The notes: a model not told the origin generated them from the letters alone. A DNA stretch of 64,000 bases from Neorhizobium alkalisoli (GCF_002968635.1 NZ_PVBN01000006.1:62001-126000); one strand, 5' to 3'; numbered from the stretch's first letter, positions 32,302-41,392 are shown. A program made the numbers and translations.

Positions 32302-33648
32302 ATGAAATATCAAACCCAGAAGGTCGCGATGCTGTATTTCTACGGCGCGCTCGGCCTCTTCGTCGCCCAGGTCCTGTTCGGCGTGCTTGCAGGCACCATC
32401 TACGTCCTGCCGAACACGCTCTCCGAACTTCTTCCCTTCAACATCGTTCGCATGGTGCACACCAATGCGCTGATCGTCTGGCTGCTTATCGGTTTCATGG
32501 GCGCCACCTATTATCTCCTCCCGGAAGAGGCGGAGACGGAACTCTTCAGCCCGAAACTCGCCATCGCGCAGTTCTGGATCTTCCTGGGAGCGGCGGCGGT
32601 CGCTGTCGTCGGATATCTTTTCAAGATCCACGAGGGCCGCGAGTTCCTGGAACAGCCCTTCATCATCAAGGTGGGCATCGTCGTTGTCTGCCTGATGTTC
32701 CTGTTCAATATCACCATGACAGTATTGAAAGGTCGCAAGACGGTCGTCACGAACATCCTGATCTTCGGCCTGTGGGGTGTGGCGATCTTCTTCCTGTTCG
32801 CCTTCTATAACCCGGCCAACCTCGCACTCGACAAGATGTACTGGTGGTATGTCGTCCATCTGTGGGTGGAAGGCGTCTGGGAACTCATCATGGCCTCCGT
32901 TCTGGCCTTCCTGATGATCAAGCTGAACGGCATCGACCGCGAAGTGGTCGAGAAGTGGCTCTATGTCATCGTCGGTCTTGCCCTGTTCTCGGGCATTCTC
33001 GGCACCGGCCACCACTTCTACTGGATCGGCGCTCCGGGTTACTGGCAGTGGATCGGTTCGCTCTTCTCGACGCTGGAAGTCGCCCCCTTCTTCACCATGG
33101 TCATCTTCACCTTCGTGATGACCTGGAAGGCCGGCCGCAAGCATCCGAACCGCGCAGCCCTCCTGTGGTCGATCGGTTGCTCCGTCATGGCCTTCTTCGG
33201 CGCCGGCGTCTGGGGTTTTCTGCATACGCTCTCCTCCGTCAACTACTACACGCACGGAACACAGGTCACCGCAGCCCACGGTCATCTCGCCTTCTTCGGC
33301 GCCTATGTGATGCTGAACCTCGCCGTCATGGCCTATGCCGTACCGGAAATCCGCGGCCGCGCGCCCTATAACCAGATGCTTTCCATGGTCAGCTTCTGGA
33401 TCATGTGCACGGCGATGTCGGTGATGACCTTCGCGCTGACCTTTGCGGGCGTCCTCCAGGTTCATCTGCAGCGCGTTCTCGGCGAAGGCTACATGGACGT
33501 GCAGGACCAGTTGGCGATGTTCTACTGGATCCGCCTGGGTTCGGGGGTCTTCGTGCTCCTCTCCGCGCTGATGTTCCTGTGGGCGCTCTTCGTTCCTGGT
33601 CGGGAACGCCAGCCTGCCGGTCGTGCAGCCATCCAGCCTGCCGAATGA
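32302..33648 (+). CDS. norB: Nitric oxide reductase subunit B
   Basis: A 448-residue, 12-span heme-copper oxidase-like subunit that reduces two NO to N2O at a heme b3/Fe-B centre. Conserved histidines sit in MVHTNALIVWLL, VVHLWVEGVWEL, GTGHHFYWIG and AAHGHLAFFGAYVMLNL, and the cNor glutamates in HLWVEGVWELI are present. Length and the MKYQTQKVAMLYFYGALGLF start match cNorB. It is preceded by AGGGGAAGG and sits in the norCBQD order. Confidence 0.97.
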   Translation: MKYQTQKVAMLYFYGALGLFVAQVLFGVLAGTIYVLPNTLSELLPFNIVRMVHTNALIVWLLIGFMGATYYLLPEEAETELFSPKLAIAQFWIFLGAAAVAVVGYLFKIHEGREFLEQPFIIKVGIVVVCLMFLFNITMTVLKGRKTVVTNILIFGLWGVAIFFLFAFYNPANLALDKMYWWYVVHLWVEGVWELIMASVLAFLMIKLNGIDREVVEKWLYVIVGLALFSGILGTGHHFYWIGAPGYWQWIGSLFSTLEVAPFFTMVIFTFVMTWKAGRKHPNRAALLWSIGCSVMAFFGAGVWGFLHTLSSVNYYTHGTQVTAAHGHLAFFGAYVMLNLAVMAYAVPEIRGRAPYNQMLSMVSFWIMCTAMSVMTFALTFAGVLQVHLQRVLGEGYMDVQDQLAMFYWIRLGSGVFVLLSALMFLWALFVPGRERQPAGRAAIQPAE

Positions 33649-33711
33649 TGCGATGCGGCTCCATCCTCGTGGTGGAGCCGCTCATCCCCCTAAAAGATCA
33701 AGGACACTCCG

Positions 33712-34524
33712 ATGAACGCGATCCCCCAGATCAAGACCGCAACTGCCGAGGCGACGCCTCTTTATGTCCCTGCCGGTAACGAATGCGAACTGTTCGAAAC
33801 GGCCTGGAGGCGGCAGCTCCCGTTGCTTCTGAAAGGTCCGACCGGCTGCGGCAAGACCCGCTTCGTCAGCCATATGGCAAAGCGTCTTGGCCTGCCGCTT
33901 TCGACCGTCTCCTGCCATGACGACCTGGCGGCCGCCGACCTTACCGGCCGCTTCCTCCTCAAGGGTGGCGACACGATCTGGGTTGACGGGCCCCTGACCC
34001 GAGCGGTCCGCGAAGGCGGCATCTGCTATCTCGACGAGATCGTGGAAGCCCGCAAGGACGTCGCCGTCGTGATCCATCCGCTGACGGACGATCGGCGCAT
34101 TCTGCCGCTCGAAAGAACCGCCGAAGTGTTGGAAGCCCCGCCTGAGTTCATGCTGGTCGTCTCCTACAACCCCGGCTACCAGAACATCCTCAAGACTTTG
34201 AAACCCTCGACCAAACAGCGTTTCGTCGCAATCGAGTTCGACTTCCTGCCAAAGGATCAGGAGATTGCGATCGTTGCTGCCGAAAGCGGCCTCGAAGAGC
34301 GTCGGGTCGCCCCGCTGGTGGCACTCGCCCATCGCCTGCGCGCCCTCAAGGGGCACGATCTCGAGGAAGGAGTCTCCACCCGTCTGCTGGTCTATTGCGC
34401 CTCTCTGATCGAAAGCGGTCTGTCGCCGCGTGACGCGATCCGGGCCGCCTTGATCGAACCGCTGACCGACGATGCGGATGTCCGCGCCGCGCTATTCGAA
34501 CTGGCGAAAGCCGTCGTCGCTTAA
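33712..34524 (+). CDS. norQ: NorQ, MoxR-type AAA+ ATPase
   Basis: A 270-residue AAA+ protein needed, with NorD, to insert or activate the non-heme iron of NorB. Walker A is KGPTGCGKTRF, and the Walker B region is ICYLDEIVEARKD with sensor-1 SYNPGYQN. It lies 63 bases after norB and 11 bases before norD, the normal order. Confidence 0.95.
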   Translation: MNAIPQIKTATAEATPLYVPAGNECELFETAWRRQLPLLLKGPTGCGKTRFVSHMAKRLGLPLSTVSCHDDLAAADLTGRFLLKGGDTIWVDGPLTRAVREGGICYLDEIVEARKDVAVVIHPLTDDRRILPLERTAEVLEAPPEFMLVVSYNPGYQNILKTLKPSTKQRFVAIEFDFLPKDQEIAIVAAESGLEERRVAPLVALAHRLRALKGHDLEEGVSTRLLVYCASLIESGLSPRDAIRAALIEPLTDDADVRAALFELAKAVVA

Positions 34525-34535
34525 AGGATATCGCC

Positions 34536-36434
34536 ATGCTGGACTTCCTCGAGCTGGAAGAAACTGTCGGCAAGGCCTGGCATCGGCTGGTCGGCCGGAC
34601 ACGGAGCATGCCGCGCTATCCCGAACACGCGGTCCCTCTGGACGAGGTCAAGACGATCCTCGCCTCCTGCTTTCGCGGCTTTGGCGGCGACCACGCCGTC
34701 CAGCTCGTCGCAGCCCATCAGCGCACGTCCAAGCATCGCCTGAAGCTTCGCCAGTTGGTCGGCCTCGGCGAAGAACGGATCGCCCGCTCCGGCAGGGATT
34801 TCGCGCGAGCGATGCTGCCGGAGACGATTGATCTCTTTCCGGACCGCGGTCTGAACCGGGAACTGTTCATCTGGCTCACGGCGTCTATCGCCACGCTGCC
34901 CGAAACCCTTCCCACTTCCGGCGATCCTCTCGTCAGGGATCTGGAGAGGTTGCATCTGTCATCCGCCAACGTGGACAGGACGCTTGCGGCATTCCCAGGC
35001 CTCCGGCCGGTCTATCGCAAGCTGTGCGAGGCAACGCTTGCAGAACGTCGGCGCGGATCGCTTCCCGCAGTCGAACGGCTTCTGGAAAGCAGGATCGTCA
35101 GCTTGCTCCGCAGCGGGGCGGGTTTTCCGGACGACACGCCGAAGGCGATCTTCCCGCGCCATGCGCCGTCCGGCTACCAGCCAATGATGGACGTTCCGCT
35201 CTGGCCGGAATTCTTTCCTCAAGAGGAAAGTCGTTCCAGCGCCCCGGATTCCGATCTGCCCGTCGATGATCCGCAAGATGGCGGCGGAAAGAAGCGCTTT
35301 GCCGCCGAACGCGAGCGCGAGGACGGCAAACGGTCCGAAAGAAGTCCGTTCATCCTGAACCGTTTCGAAAAGATCCTGTCTATGGCCGAAATGGTCAATG
35401 TCGACCGTCCGACCGACGATTCGCCCGAGGAGAATGGCAAGGCAGCCGAAGACCTTGACGAAATGATCCTCGGACGGCGTCGGGAGCGCCCCTCCTCCCG
35501 CTTCCGCTTCGATCTGGATCTTCCGCCGGAAATGGTCGACCTTGCGGAAATTGCCTCCGAATTGAGCTATCCGGAATGGGATTATCGAAAGGCTGCATAC
35601 CTGAGGGACCACTGCCGCGTCCTCGCCGTTCCCGCCTCGGCAACGGGCGAGCATTCGGAAATCAGTCAAGAAACAAAGGCGCTGATCAGAAAGGTACGCA
35701 AGCAGTTCGAACTGCTTCGGCCAGGTCACGAGATGCTCAAGGCGCAGCTCGATGGCGTCGAACTCGACCTCGATGCAGTCGTCCGCTGCAGGACCGATCT
35801 TGTGGCCGGCGGTCAGGGGACGGATCGGATCCATCTCACCACGCAGCCGCGCACGCCTGATCTCGCCGTCAGCATCCTCGTGGACGTCTCTCTGTCCACC
35901 GACGCATGGATCGACAACCGGCGGGTGCTCGACGTTGAAAAGGATGCACTGCTGGTTCTTTCCCAGGGACTGTCGGCCTGCGGCACGGATCACTCCATAG
36001 TGACATTCACGTCGCGGCGACGTTCCTGGGTCAGGATGGAAACCGTCAAGGGTTTCGATGAGCGGACATCGCCTCTTGTCGAAGACCGGATTGCCGCCCT
36101 CAAACCCGGTTACTACACCCGCCTCGGCGCGGCTCTGAGGCACACCACCTCCCAGTTGACGAAACGTCCCAATCGGACCCGCTTGCTGCTCGTGCTGACC
36201 GACGGCAAGCCAAACGACATCGACCACTACGAGGGCCGGTTTGCGCTCGAAGACAGCCGGAAGGCTGTTCAGGAAGCACGCCGTCTGGGGGTCAATGTGT
36301 TTGCGGTAACGGTGGACAAGGAAGCGAAATCCTACCTCCCGGCCATGTTCGGTCGAAACGGATACGCCCTGGTCGGAGACATCGCCAAGCTCCCGGCCGC
36401 CTTGCCCGCTATTTATCGGGGTCTGACCGCATAA
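34536..36434 (+). CDS. norD: NorD, von Willebrand factor A-domain protein
   Basis: A 632-residue cytoplasmic partner of NorQ. The C-terminal VWA domain (from about residue 440) has a MIDAS motif ILVDVSLSTD and later LVLTDGKPND. The middle part is charged and less ordered. Together NorQ and NorD act as a chaperone pair for NorB maturation. It is the last gene of the nor operon, followed by a strong bidirectional terminator. Confidence 0.95.
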   Translation: MLDFLELEETVGKAWHRLVGRTRSMPRYPEHAVPLDEVKTILASCFRGFGGDHAVQLVAAHQRTSKHRLKLRQLVGLGEERIARSGRDFARAMLPETIDLFPDRGLNRELFIWLTASIATLPETLPTSGDPLVRDLERLHLSSANVDRTLAAFPGLRPVYRKLCEATLAERRRGSLPAVERLLESRIVSLLRSGAGFPDDTPKAIFPRHAPSGYQPMMDVPLWPEFFPQEESRSSAPDSDLPVDDPQDGGGKKRFAAEREREDGKRSERSPFILNRFEKILSMAEMVNVDRPTDDSPEENGKAAEDLDEMILGRRRERPSSRFRFDLDLPPEMVDLAEIASELSYPEWDYRKAAYLRDHCRVLAVPASATGEHSEISQETKALIRKVRKQFELLRPGHEMLKAQLDGVELDLDAVVRCRTDLVAGGQGTDRIHLTTQPRTPDLAVSILVDVSLSTDAWIDNRRVLDVEKDALLVLSQGLSACGTDHSIVTFTSRRRSWVRMETVKGFDERTSPLVEDRIAALKPGYYTRLGAALRHTTSQLTKRPNRTRLLLVLTDGKPNDIDHYEGRFALEDSRKAVQEARRLGVNVFAVTVDKEAKSYLPAMFGRNGYALVGDIAKLPAALPAIYRGLTA

Positions 36435-36449
36435 CGAGGCGGCGGGCCT

Positions 36450-36489
36450 AAAAAAAGGCGCGGCAGCCCGTGACTGCCGCGTCTTTTTT
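36450..36489. terminator. Bidirectional terminator between norD and hemN
   Basis: A-run, stem GGCGCGGCAG (36457-36466) with CTGCCGCGTC (36474-36483), 7-base loop, then TTTTTT. It works for norD on the plus strand and, by symmetry, for hemN on the minus strand. Confidence 0.88.
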
Positions 36490-36523
36490 CGTTTGTCTGA
36501 TGGGACCCTCGCAGATCGGAAGC

Positions 36524-37894
36524 TCAGGCCGCCTTGCTGAAGGTGCGGCCGGTCTTGTTAAGATAAGCATCGAATGCCGAAGCCACGGCGCGGACAATGA
36601 ACCGGTGCTGCTCCGACACCTTGATGGTGGCGTCCTCAAGGGTGATGAGACCGTCTCGCTGCAATGCATCCAGCCGTTCGTTCCCAGCCAGCAGAGTGTC
36701 CGCGTCAAACCCGTGAGCCAAGGCAGCAGCCGCAACGTCGACGGAGAAGTCGCACATCACCCGCTCGATCACGTCGGCTCGCAAACGGTCCTCCGCGGTT
36801 AGGCAATAGCCCTTCGAGGTCGGCAGCTCGCCACCCGCCACGCGGGAAGCATAGAGACCGGGAGGCACTTCGTTTTGAACATAGCCCTGCGGCAGCTTGC
36901 CGATCGAGGATGCTCCAAGGCCGATCAATGCGTCGCAGCCATCCGTCGTATATCCCTGGAAATTCCTGTGAAGTCGGCCTTCCTGCTGCGCGAGCGTCAG
37001 CTCGTCGGCTGGCAAGGCGAAATGATCGAGACCTATTCTCTGGTATCCTGCGGCGATCAAGGTCGCCGCAATTGCTTCGGCTTGCAGCGCGCGCTCGCGA
37101 ACATCCGGAAGTGTCGCTTCATCGATGAGCCGCTGATGCTTCTTGAATGTCGGGATATGGGCATAGCCGAAAACTGCAAGACGATCGGGGCGCAGGCGGA
37201 TCGCTGTCTCCACGGTCTCGATGCAGGATTGGACGGTCTGATAAGGCAGGCCATAGATGAGGTCGAAGTTGATCGCCTGAATGCCGTTTCCGCGAAGCCG
37301 CTCCACCGCCGTCATCGTCGTTTCGACGCTCTGTATCCGGTTGATGGCCTTCTGCACCTTGGGGTCGAAGCTCTGGACGCCGAGGCTCGCACGGGTCACG
37401 CCCGACGCGCCCAGGGCGTCCGCCATTTCGGCCGTCAATGTCCGCGGGTCGATCTCGACAGCGGTGTTGACATCCTCTGCAAATCCGAGACGATCCCGGA
37501 GAGCCTCCATCAACTGCACGAATTCTTCCGGCTTGATGATGGTGGGAGTGCCGCCGCCAAAGTGGATTTCGCCCACATGGAAGCTGTCGCCCCTGACCGC
37601 GGCCAGCAGTTCGACCTCCCGGTGGAGCACCTCCAGATAATCGAGGATCGGCTTGTCCCGCTCGGTAATCGTGGTGTGACAGCCGCAATACCAGCACATG
37701 GACCGACAGAAGGGGATATGGAGATAAAGGGAAGTGGCCCGCCCTTCCGGCAACGCCTTCAGCCACCCGTGATAGTCGGCAGGATCGAAGTCGCTCGAGA
37801 AGTTCGGCGCCGTCGGATAACTGGTGTAACGCGGCAATCGCGCATCGCCGTATTTTTCGATGATCGCTTCGGACATATCGGATACCTCGTTCAA
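36524..37894 (-). CDS. hemN: Oxygen-independent coproporphyrinogen III oxidase HemN
   Basis: A 456-residue radical-SAM enzyme converting coproporphyrinogen III to protoporphyrinogen IX without oxygen. The cluster motif is CRSMCWYCGC (CxxxCxxC followed by C), with the family FGGGTPT and GLPYQT blocks and a C-terminal HemN domain. In denitrifiers it provides heme for cNor and cytochromes under anoxia. Its promoter region carries two TTG-N8-CAA boxes, and it is divergent from the DUF2249 cassette. Confidence 0.95.
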   Translation of the reverse strand: MNEVSDMSEAIIEKYGDARLPRYTSYPTAPNFSSDFDPADYHGWLKALPEGRATSLYLHIPFCRSMCWYCGCHTTITERDKPILDYLEVLHREVELLAAVRGDSFHVGEIHFGGGTPTIIKPEEFVQLMEALRDRLGFAEDVNTAVEIDPRTLTAEMADALGASGVTRASLGVQSFDPKVQKAINRIQSVETTMTAVERLRGNGIQAINFDLIYGLPYQTVQSCIETVETAIRLRPDRLAVFGYAHIPTFKKHQRLIDEATLPDVRERALQAEAIAATLIAAGYQRIGLDHFALPADELTLAQQEGRLHRNFQGYTTDGCDALIGLGASSIGKLPQGYVQNEVPPGLYASRVAGGELPTSKGYCLTAEDRLRADVIERVMCDFSVDVAAAALAHGFDADTLLAGNERLDALQRDGLITLEDATIKVSEQHRFIVRAVASAFDAYLNKTGRTFSKAA

Positions 37895-37937
37895 TTCAGT
37901 GTTGAAGAGGCTTTAACGCTGAAGGGACGCTTCATCT

Positions 37938-37951
37938 TTGTGCGAAATCAA
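37938..37951. promoter_or_regulatory. NnrR/Fnr-type box 1, hemN side
   Basis: TTGTGCGAAATCAA (TTG-N8-CAA), centred about 50 bases upstream of the hemN start. Regulation by NnrR or an Fnr/FixK protein is inferred. Confidence 0.6.
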
Positions 37952-37978
37952 GGACTGCCCCCCGTTTCGCTGAAATGT

Positions 37979-37992
37979 TTGTTCAGCCACAA
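37979..37992. promoter_or_regulatory. NnrR/Fnr-type box 2, DUF2249 cassette side
   Basis: TTGTTCAGCCACAA (TTG-N8-CAA), 41 bases from box 1 and about 92 bases before the DUF2249 start at 38078. It could serve the plus-strand cassette. Confidence 0.5.
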
Positions 37993-38077
37993 ATTTCTCA
38001 GGCGACGTCACTGCTAGTGCATGAAAATGGCCCGGGATTGCCCGGCGCCTCGTCATTCTGAAAGGCAAGGACAAAAT

Positions 38078-38347
38078 ATGCCGGATACGCAAATTCCCTC
38101 CATCGACGTCAGAGTTCTAGCGCCTGCCGAGCGTCACCCCAGAATCTTCGGTGTGCTGACCTCGCTCGCCCCGGGCGGCATCATGCACGTGACCAGCGAC
38201 CACGATCCGCGGCCGCTGCATTACCAGATCGAGAGCCGGTATCCGGAGCAGTTCCATTGGCAGTATCTCGAGCAGGGTCCAGCCGTCTGGCGCGTCGAAA
38301 TCCAGCGCGCCCAGAGTTCCGGCTGCGACTGCTGCTGCGGCCACTGA
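38078..38347 (+). CDS. DUF2249 protein with Cys-rich tail
   Basis: An 89-residue DUF2249 protein (TusA/SirA-like fold). The core is RHPRIFGVLTSLAPGGIMHVTSDHDPRPLHYQIESRYPEQFHWQYLEQGPAVWRVEI. The C-terminal end is CDCCCGH, a likely metal-binding tail. The ATG at 38078 follows an AGGCAAGGA site; the frame is open further upstream but not protein-like. It is the first gene of a coupled cassette at the hemN divergent promoter. DUF2249 proteins have no established biochemical role but are frequent near denitrification and NO-response genes. Confidence 0.85.
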   Translation: MPDTQIPSIDVRVLAPAERHPRIFGVLTSLAPGGIMHVTSDHDPRPLHYQIESRYPEQFHWQYLEQGPAVWRVEIQRAQSSGCDCCCGH

Positions 38348-38358
38348 AAGAAAAGGTC

Positions 38359-39717
38359 ATGCCCGGCGCCACCCTATCCCGTTGGACGATGTCGTATTTC
38401 GCTGCCGCATTGTCCTGCCTGGTCGCTGGATTGATCCTGACTGCCTCGGGCTTCGGTTATCCCTCGACCGCAATCGAGGACCCGGAGTCCCTGGCGGTCA
38501 TCCACCTGATTGCGATCGGCTGGTTGGGGCTCCTGTTCGCGGGCTCGCTCCTCCAGTTCGTGCCGGTACTCGTCTCGCGGCCGCTGGAAACGCCCTGTCT
38601 CAGCCTGCCAGTCCTGCTTCTGATGATGGTCGGGCTCGGACTTTTGCTCACCGGCTTCCTGGGCCTTGCCGATATTCTGCCGCTCTGGAGCTGGACTCTG
38701 CCGCTCGGAGGCAGCGTTCTCACACTTGCATTTGCAGGTCTTCTCTGGATGGTGACAAAGACGCTCGCCGCAGCTCGTCCCCTGCCGCTCCCCGCCAAAT
38801 TCGTTGCTCTTGGCTGTGCGGCGCTCGTTGGAGTGGCTGTCAGCGGCCTGCTCCTCGCCTTGCCGCTCTCCGGCGTCACCGCCAACCGATATCTGGTCGG
38901 CTTTCTGCTCGAAGCTGCTCCGTCGCACGCCTATCTCGGGCTCGTCGGCTGGATGACTGTTACCGCGATCGGCGTCAGCTACCGGCTTTTGGCAATGTTC
39001 CTGCTCTCGCCGGAGCGATCCCGGATGACGAGCCGAGCAGTGGGGTGGCTGATGGCGGCCGGACTGGGGATAGTCGTCGGCGGCATCTTGCTGGCCGGCT
39101 CCGGAATAAGCTCGACCGCAACAATCTATCTCGCAACGGCTATTGGAGGGGTTGCCGCCCTGATCTACGGCCTGGATGTTCATTTCATCTTTCGCGAACG
39201 AAAACGCAAATCTGCGGAGATGAACGTGCTCGCTAGCCTGGCGGCAGTCGCCATGCTGATTGCCTCTTTCGTTTTGTTTGAAGCATCTGCCTTGAGCGAT
39301 CTGCCCATAGATCTCGCGCGTCCGGCCGCGTATCTCTTCGTGTTTGGCTGGCTGACGGGTCTCGGGCTGGGGCAGCTCTACAAGATCGTCGCCTTCATGA
39401 CCTGGCTCGAGTGCTACGGACCAGTCCTCGGCCGCGCCCCGGTTCCACGGGTCCAGGAACTCGTCAACGAGCGGCGCTCGTCCGCATGGTTCCTGCTCTA
39501 TTTCGGTGCCACCGTTGCCGCGACCGTCGCGCTGATTGCTGCGGCACCGACCGTATTCAGATGGATGACGCTGGCCCAGCTGGCGGCGATCTGCGCGCTG
39601 GTCTTCGAATTTGCCCAGGCTCGTCGTCTCGCAATTGTGCCACAGGAAATCCGGCTGCCCGACGGCGTCCGCCACCCGCAACTGTTTCTACCCAGCTTCA
39701 AGGGAAGTTCGCAATGA
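38359..39717 (+). CDS. About 12-span membrane protein of the denitrification cassette
   Basis: A 452-residue polytopic inner-membrane protein starting at the ATG at 38359 (MPGATLSRWTMSYFAAALS). Conserved-looking histidines sit in AVIHLIAIGWLGLLFAGSLLQFVPVLVSRP and in APSHAYLGLVGWMTVTAIGV, a spacing that recalls NnrS and heme-copper oxidase subunit I. It starts 11 bases after the DUF2249 gene and overlaps the next by ATGA. Heme or copper binding is inference. I do not assign it to a named family with certainty. Confidence 0.8.
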   Translation: MPGATLSRWTMSYFAAALSCLVAGLILTASGFGYPSTAIEDPESLAVIHLIAIGWLGLLFAGSLLQFVPVLVSRPLETPCLSLPVLLLMMVGLGLLLTGFLGLADILPLWSWTLPLGGSVLTLAFAGLLWMVTKTLAAARPLPLPAKFVALGCAALVGVAVSGLLLALPLSGVTANRYLVGFLLEAAPSHAYLGLVGWMTVTAIGVSYRLLAMFLLSPERSRMTSRAVGWLMAAGLGIVVGGILLAGSGISSTATIYLATAIGGVAALIYGLDVHFIFRERKRKSAEMNVLASLAAVAMLIASFVLFEASALSDLPIDLARPAAYLFVFGWLTGLGLGQLYKIVAFMTWLECYGPVLGRAPVPRVQELVNERRSSAWFLLYFGATVAATVALIAAAPTVFRWMTLAQLAAICALVFEFAQARRLAIVPQEIRLPDGVRHPQLFLPSFKGSSQ

Positions 39718-40235
39718 CCATGGAATTCAAGGAACTCGACGTCAGACCGATCCTGCGAGACGGCGGCGAACCATTTGAAGAAATCATGAAAGCGGTTGCC
39801 GGGCTGCAGGAGGGTCAGGGACTTAGACTGCTGGCGCCCTTCAGGCCGCAGCCGCTCTTTCGGGTGATGGATTCGAAGGGTTTCGACCACGATGTCGTCG
39901 AACTAGAAGGCGGCCACTTCGAGGTGCGCTTCACCCCCAGAATGGAAGAGGCGGTCGCCGTATCCGAAAACGCGATTTCACCCGCGCTTTGGCCTGAGCC
40001 CGCAGTACAGCTCGATCTTTCCGACCTGCCGCCGCCCGAACCGATGCAGCAGATCCTTGCGGCGGCCGAAGGCCTCGAAGCCGGCAAGGTGATCTTCGCG
40101 GTACTCTCGCGCGAGCCGATCTTCCTCTTCCCCGAGCTTACCCGCCGAGGGCATCAGTGGGTCGGCAACTACGACCAGGGCGGCACTGCCTATCGGATTA
40201 TGATCCGCGTCGGCTCGGGGGGCCGCAATGCTTGA
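39714..40235 (+). CDS. Tandem DUF2249 protein
   Basis: A 173-residue protein with two DUF2249 repeats. The first (about residues 5-80) includes LDVRPILRDGGEPFEEIMKAV and GLRLLAPFRPQPLFRVMDSKGFDH; the second (about 98-170) includes LDLSDLPPPEPMQQILAAAEGLEAGKVIFAVLSREPIFLFPELTRRGHQW. It starts inside the membrane-protein stop (ATGA at 39714-39717) and overlaps the MIP18 gene by 8 bases, so translation is coupled. The start could also be the ATG at 39720. Function unknown. Confidence 0.85.
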   Translation: MTMEFKELDVRPILRDGGEPFEEIMKAVAGLQEGQGLRLLAPFRPQPLFRVMDSKGFDHDVVELEGGHFEVRFTPRMEEAVAVSENAISPALWPEPAVQLDLSDLPPPEPMQQILAAAEGLEAGKVIFAVLSREPIFLFPELTRRGHQWVGNYDQGGTAYRIMIRVGSGGRNA

Positions 40236-40524
40236 TCCGTTCGAACAGCAGGAAATGACGGACCGGGTGAGACGGCAGCTATCCACGATCATCGATCCCG
40301 AGATCGGCCGTGGCATCGTGGAAATGGGATTGATCTACCTGATCGAAATCAACGCCGAAGGCGATGTCAGCATCATCATGACCACCACGACAAAGGGTTG
40401 CCCCGCGGCGGGCTTCCTCACCGACGCCGTCAGATCCAGCGCAGCTTCTGTACCGGGCGTCGGCAATGTCGAGGTTACCCTCACCTATGAGCCGATGTGG
40501 CATCCGGAGATGATGCAATCATGA
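40228..40524 (+). CDS. MIP18/DUF59 metal-sulfur cluster assembly-type protein
   Basis: A 98-residue protein of the MIP18 (DUF59) family, which includes SufT and PaaD. It shows VRRQLSTIIDPEIGRGIVEMGLIYLIEI and TTKGCPAAGFLTDAV with the usual single Cys, then VEVTLTYEPMWHPEMM. DUF59 proteins help Fe-S cluster assembly or maturation. Coupled to the tandem DUF2249 gene upstream (8-base overlap) and to the short gene downstream (ATGA), it suggests a metal-centre repair or maturation role for the cassette. Confidence 0.88.
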   Translation: MLDPFEQQEMTDRVRRQLSTIIDPEIGRGIVEMGLIYLIEINAEGDVSIIMTTTTKGCPAAGFLTDAVRSSAASVPGVGNVEVTLTYEPMWHPEMMQS

Positions 40525-40730
40525 GCCTTTGGCGTGAGACGACAGAAACGCGTCGTGCGCAATCGCGCCTCAATCCGGCAGAAGGTCCGTTTGGCGAACT
40601 TCATCAACAGCGGCACCAAGATGCGCGAGCGATGGCCGAGGAAATTCTCTCCATCGGGGCCGCCGGCGACGTCGCAACCTTCCTTCTGTCGGAAGTTGAG
40701 CGGTTAGGCGAGCCGGTAGGCTGGGAATAG
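40521..40730 (+). CDS. Short protein closing the DUF2249/MIP18 cassette
   Basis: A 69-residue soluble protein (MSLWRETTETRRAQSRLNPAEG) with a predicted helical middle, RHQDARAMAEEILSIGAAGDVATFLLSEVERL. It starts in the MIP18 stop (ATGA at 40521-40524), so it is translationally coupled. No known motif is visible. It is followed by 215 bases with no further gene on either strand before pseudoazurin. Confidence 0.65.
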   Translation: MSLWRETTETRRAQSRLNPAEGPFGELHQQRHQDARAMAEEILSIGAAGDVATFLLSEVERLGEPVGWE

Positions 40731-40945
40731 GCTTGAAGAAGAGAGGTCGAAACCGGCGGCAAAAAATCCGCAACTGCATGAAAGCACTGAATAAAAAACA
40801 TTTAGCCCGACTCGAGCCGATCCGCAGCGCGCCTTGAGGGAACAACTGGGGCCGCTCAAATCGGGATAACTTGAGGAAGAGAAATGACAGATCGACGGCG
40901 GCCAAGAGGAGATAAAGCGGCCACCGCCCGATCGAGACGGTCGAC

Positions 40946-41392
40946 TTAGACGCCGGCTGCAGCGATATCCGCATCCAGACGTTCACGGGCCTTCTTCGGC
41001 AGCTTCGCCGCCTTGATGGCATCAAGATTTTTCGGAGCGTCGCCGACGACGACCAGGCCGATCATGCCCATGCCGACATGCGGTGCGCATTTGACCGCAT
41101 AAGCGCCTTCAACGTCGAAAGTGATCTTCACGCTTTCGTTCATCTTGCCCTTGAAAGCGGTGGCGCCATCCGGAATGAGCCCGTCGATCGTCTCGGCATT
41201 GTGGGACTTGTCCGTCGGAACGAAGGTCACCGTGTCGCCCTTGGCAATCTTGAGCGAGCTCGGTTCGAAAACCATGGCACCGTCCTTGCCCTTGTTGAGC
41301 ATCTGGACCTCGAAATCCGCGGCCATTGCGCCGGTTCCGAAAGCTGCAGCGAGAATGGCTGCACCGATAAGGGAAGCGAAAGTCTTTTTCAT
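40946..41392 (-). CDS. Pseudoazurin
   Basis: A 148-residue blue-copper protein with a Sec signal peptide ([24 protein letters not shown], cleavage before ADF). Type 1 copper ligands are the His of DKSHNAE and the Cys, His and Met of [10 protein letters not shown]. The long C-terminal helical tail ([18 protein letters not shown]) is typical of pseudoazurin. It is a periplasmic electron donor to NirK and possibly NorC. An NnrR-type box at 41465-41478 precedes it. Confidence 0.94.
   Translation of the reverse strand: MKKTFASLIGAAILAAAFGTGAMAADFEVQMLNKGKDGAMVFEPSSLKIAKGDTVTFVPTDKSHNAETIDGLIPDGATAFKGKMNESVKITFDVEGAYAVKCAPHVGMGMIGLVVVGDAPKNLDAIKAAKLPKKARERLDADIAAAGV

Noticed and set aside
31909..33465. 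A 518-codon open frame antisense to norC and norB
   Set aside because: Its sequence is low-complexity Asp/Glu/Gln/His with no motif; NorC and NorB occupy the other strand.
38257..38358. Upstream extension of the 12-span membrane protein
   Set aside because: It overlaps the end of the DUF2249 gene in another frame and is Arg-rich without a membrane pattern; the ATG at 38359 is better placed.
40731..40945. Possible extra gene or terminator between the short cassette protein and pseudoazurin
   Set aside because: No protein-like frame with a ribosome-binding site and no convincing stem with a T run was found in these 215 bases.
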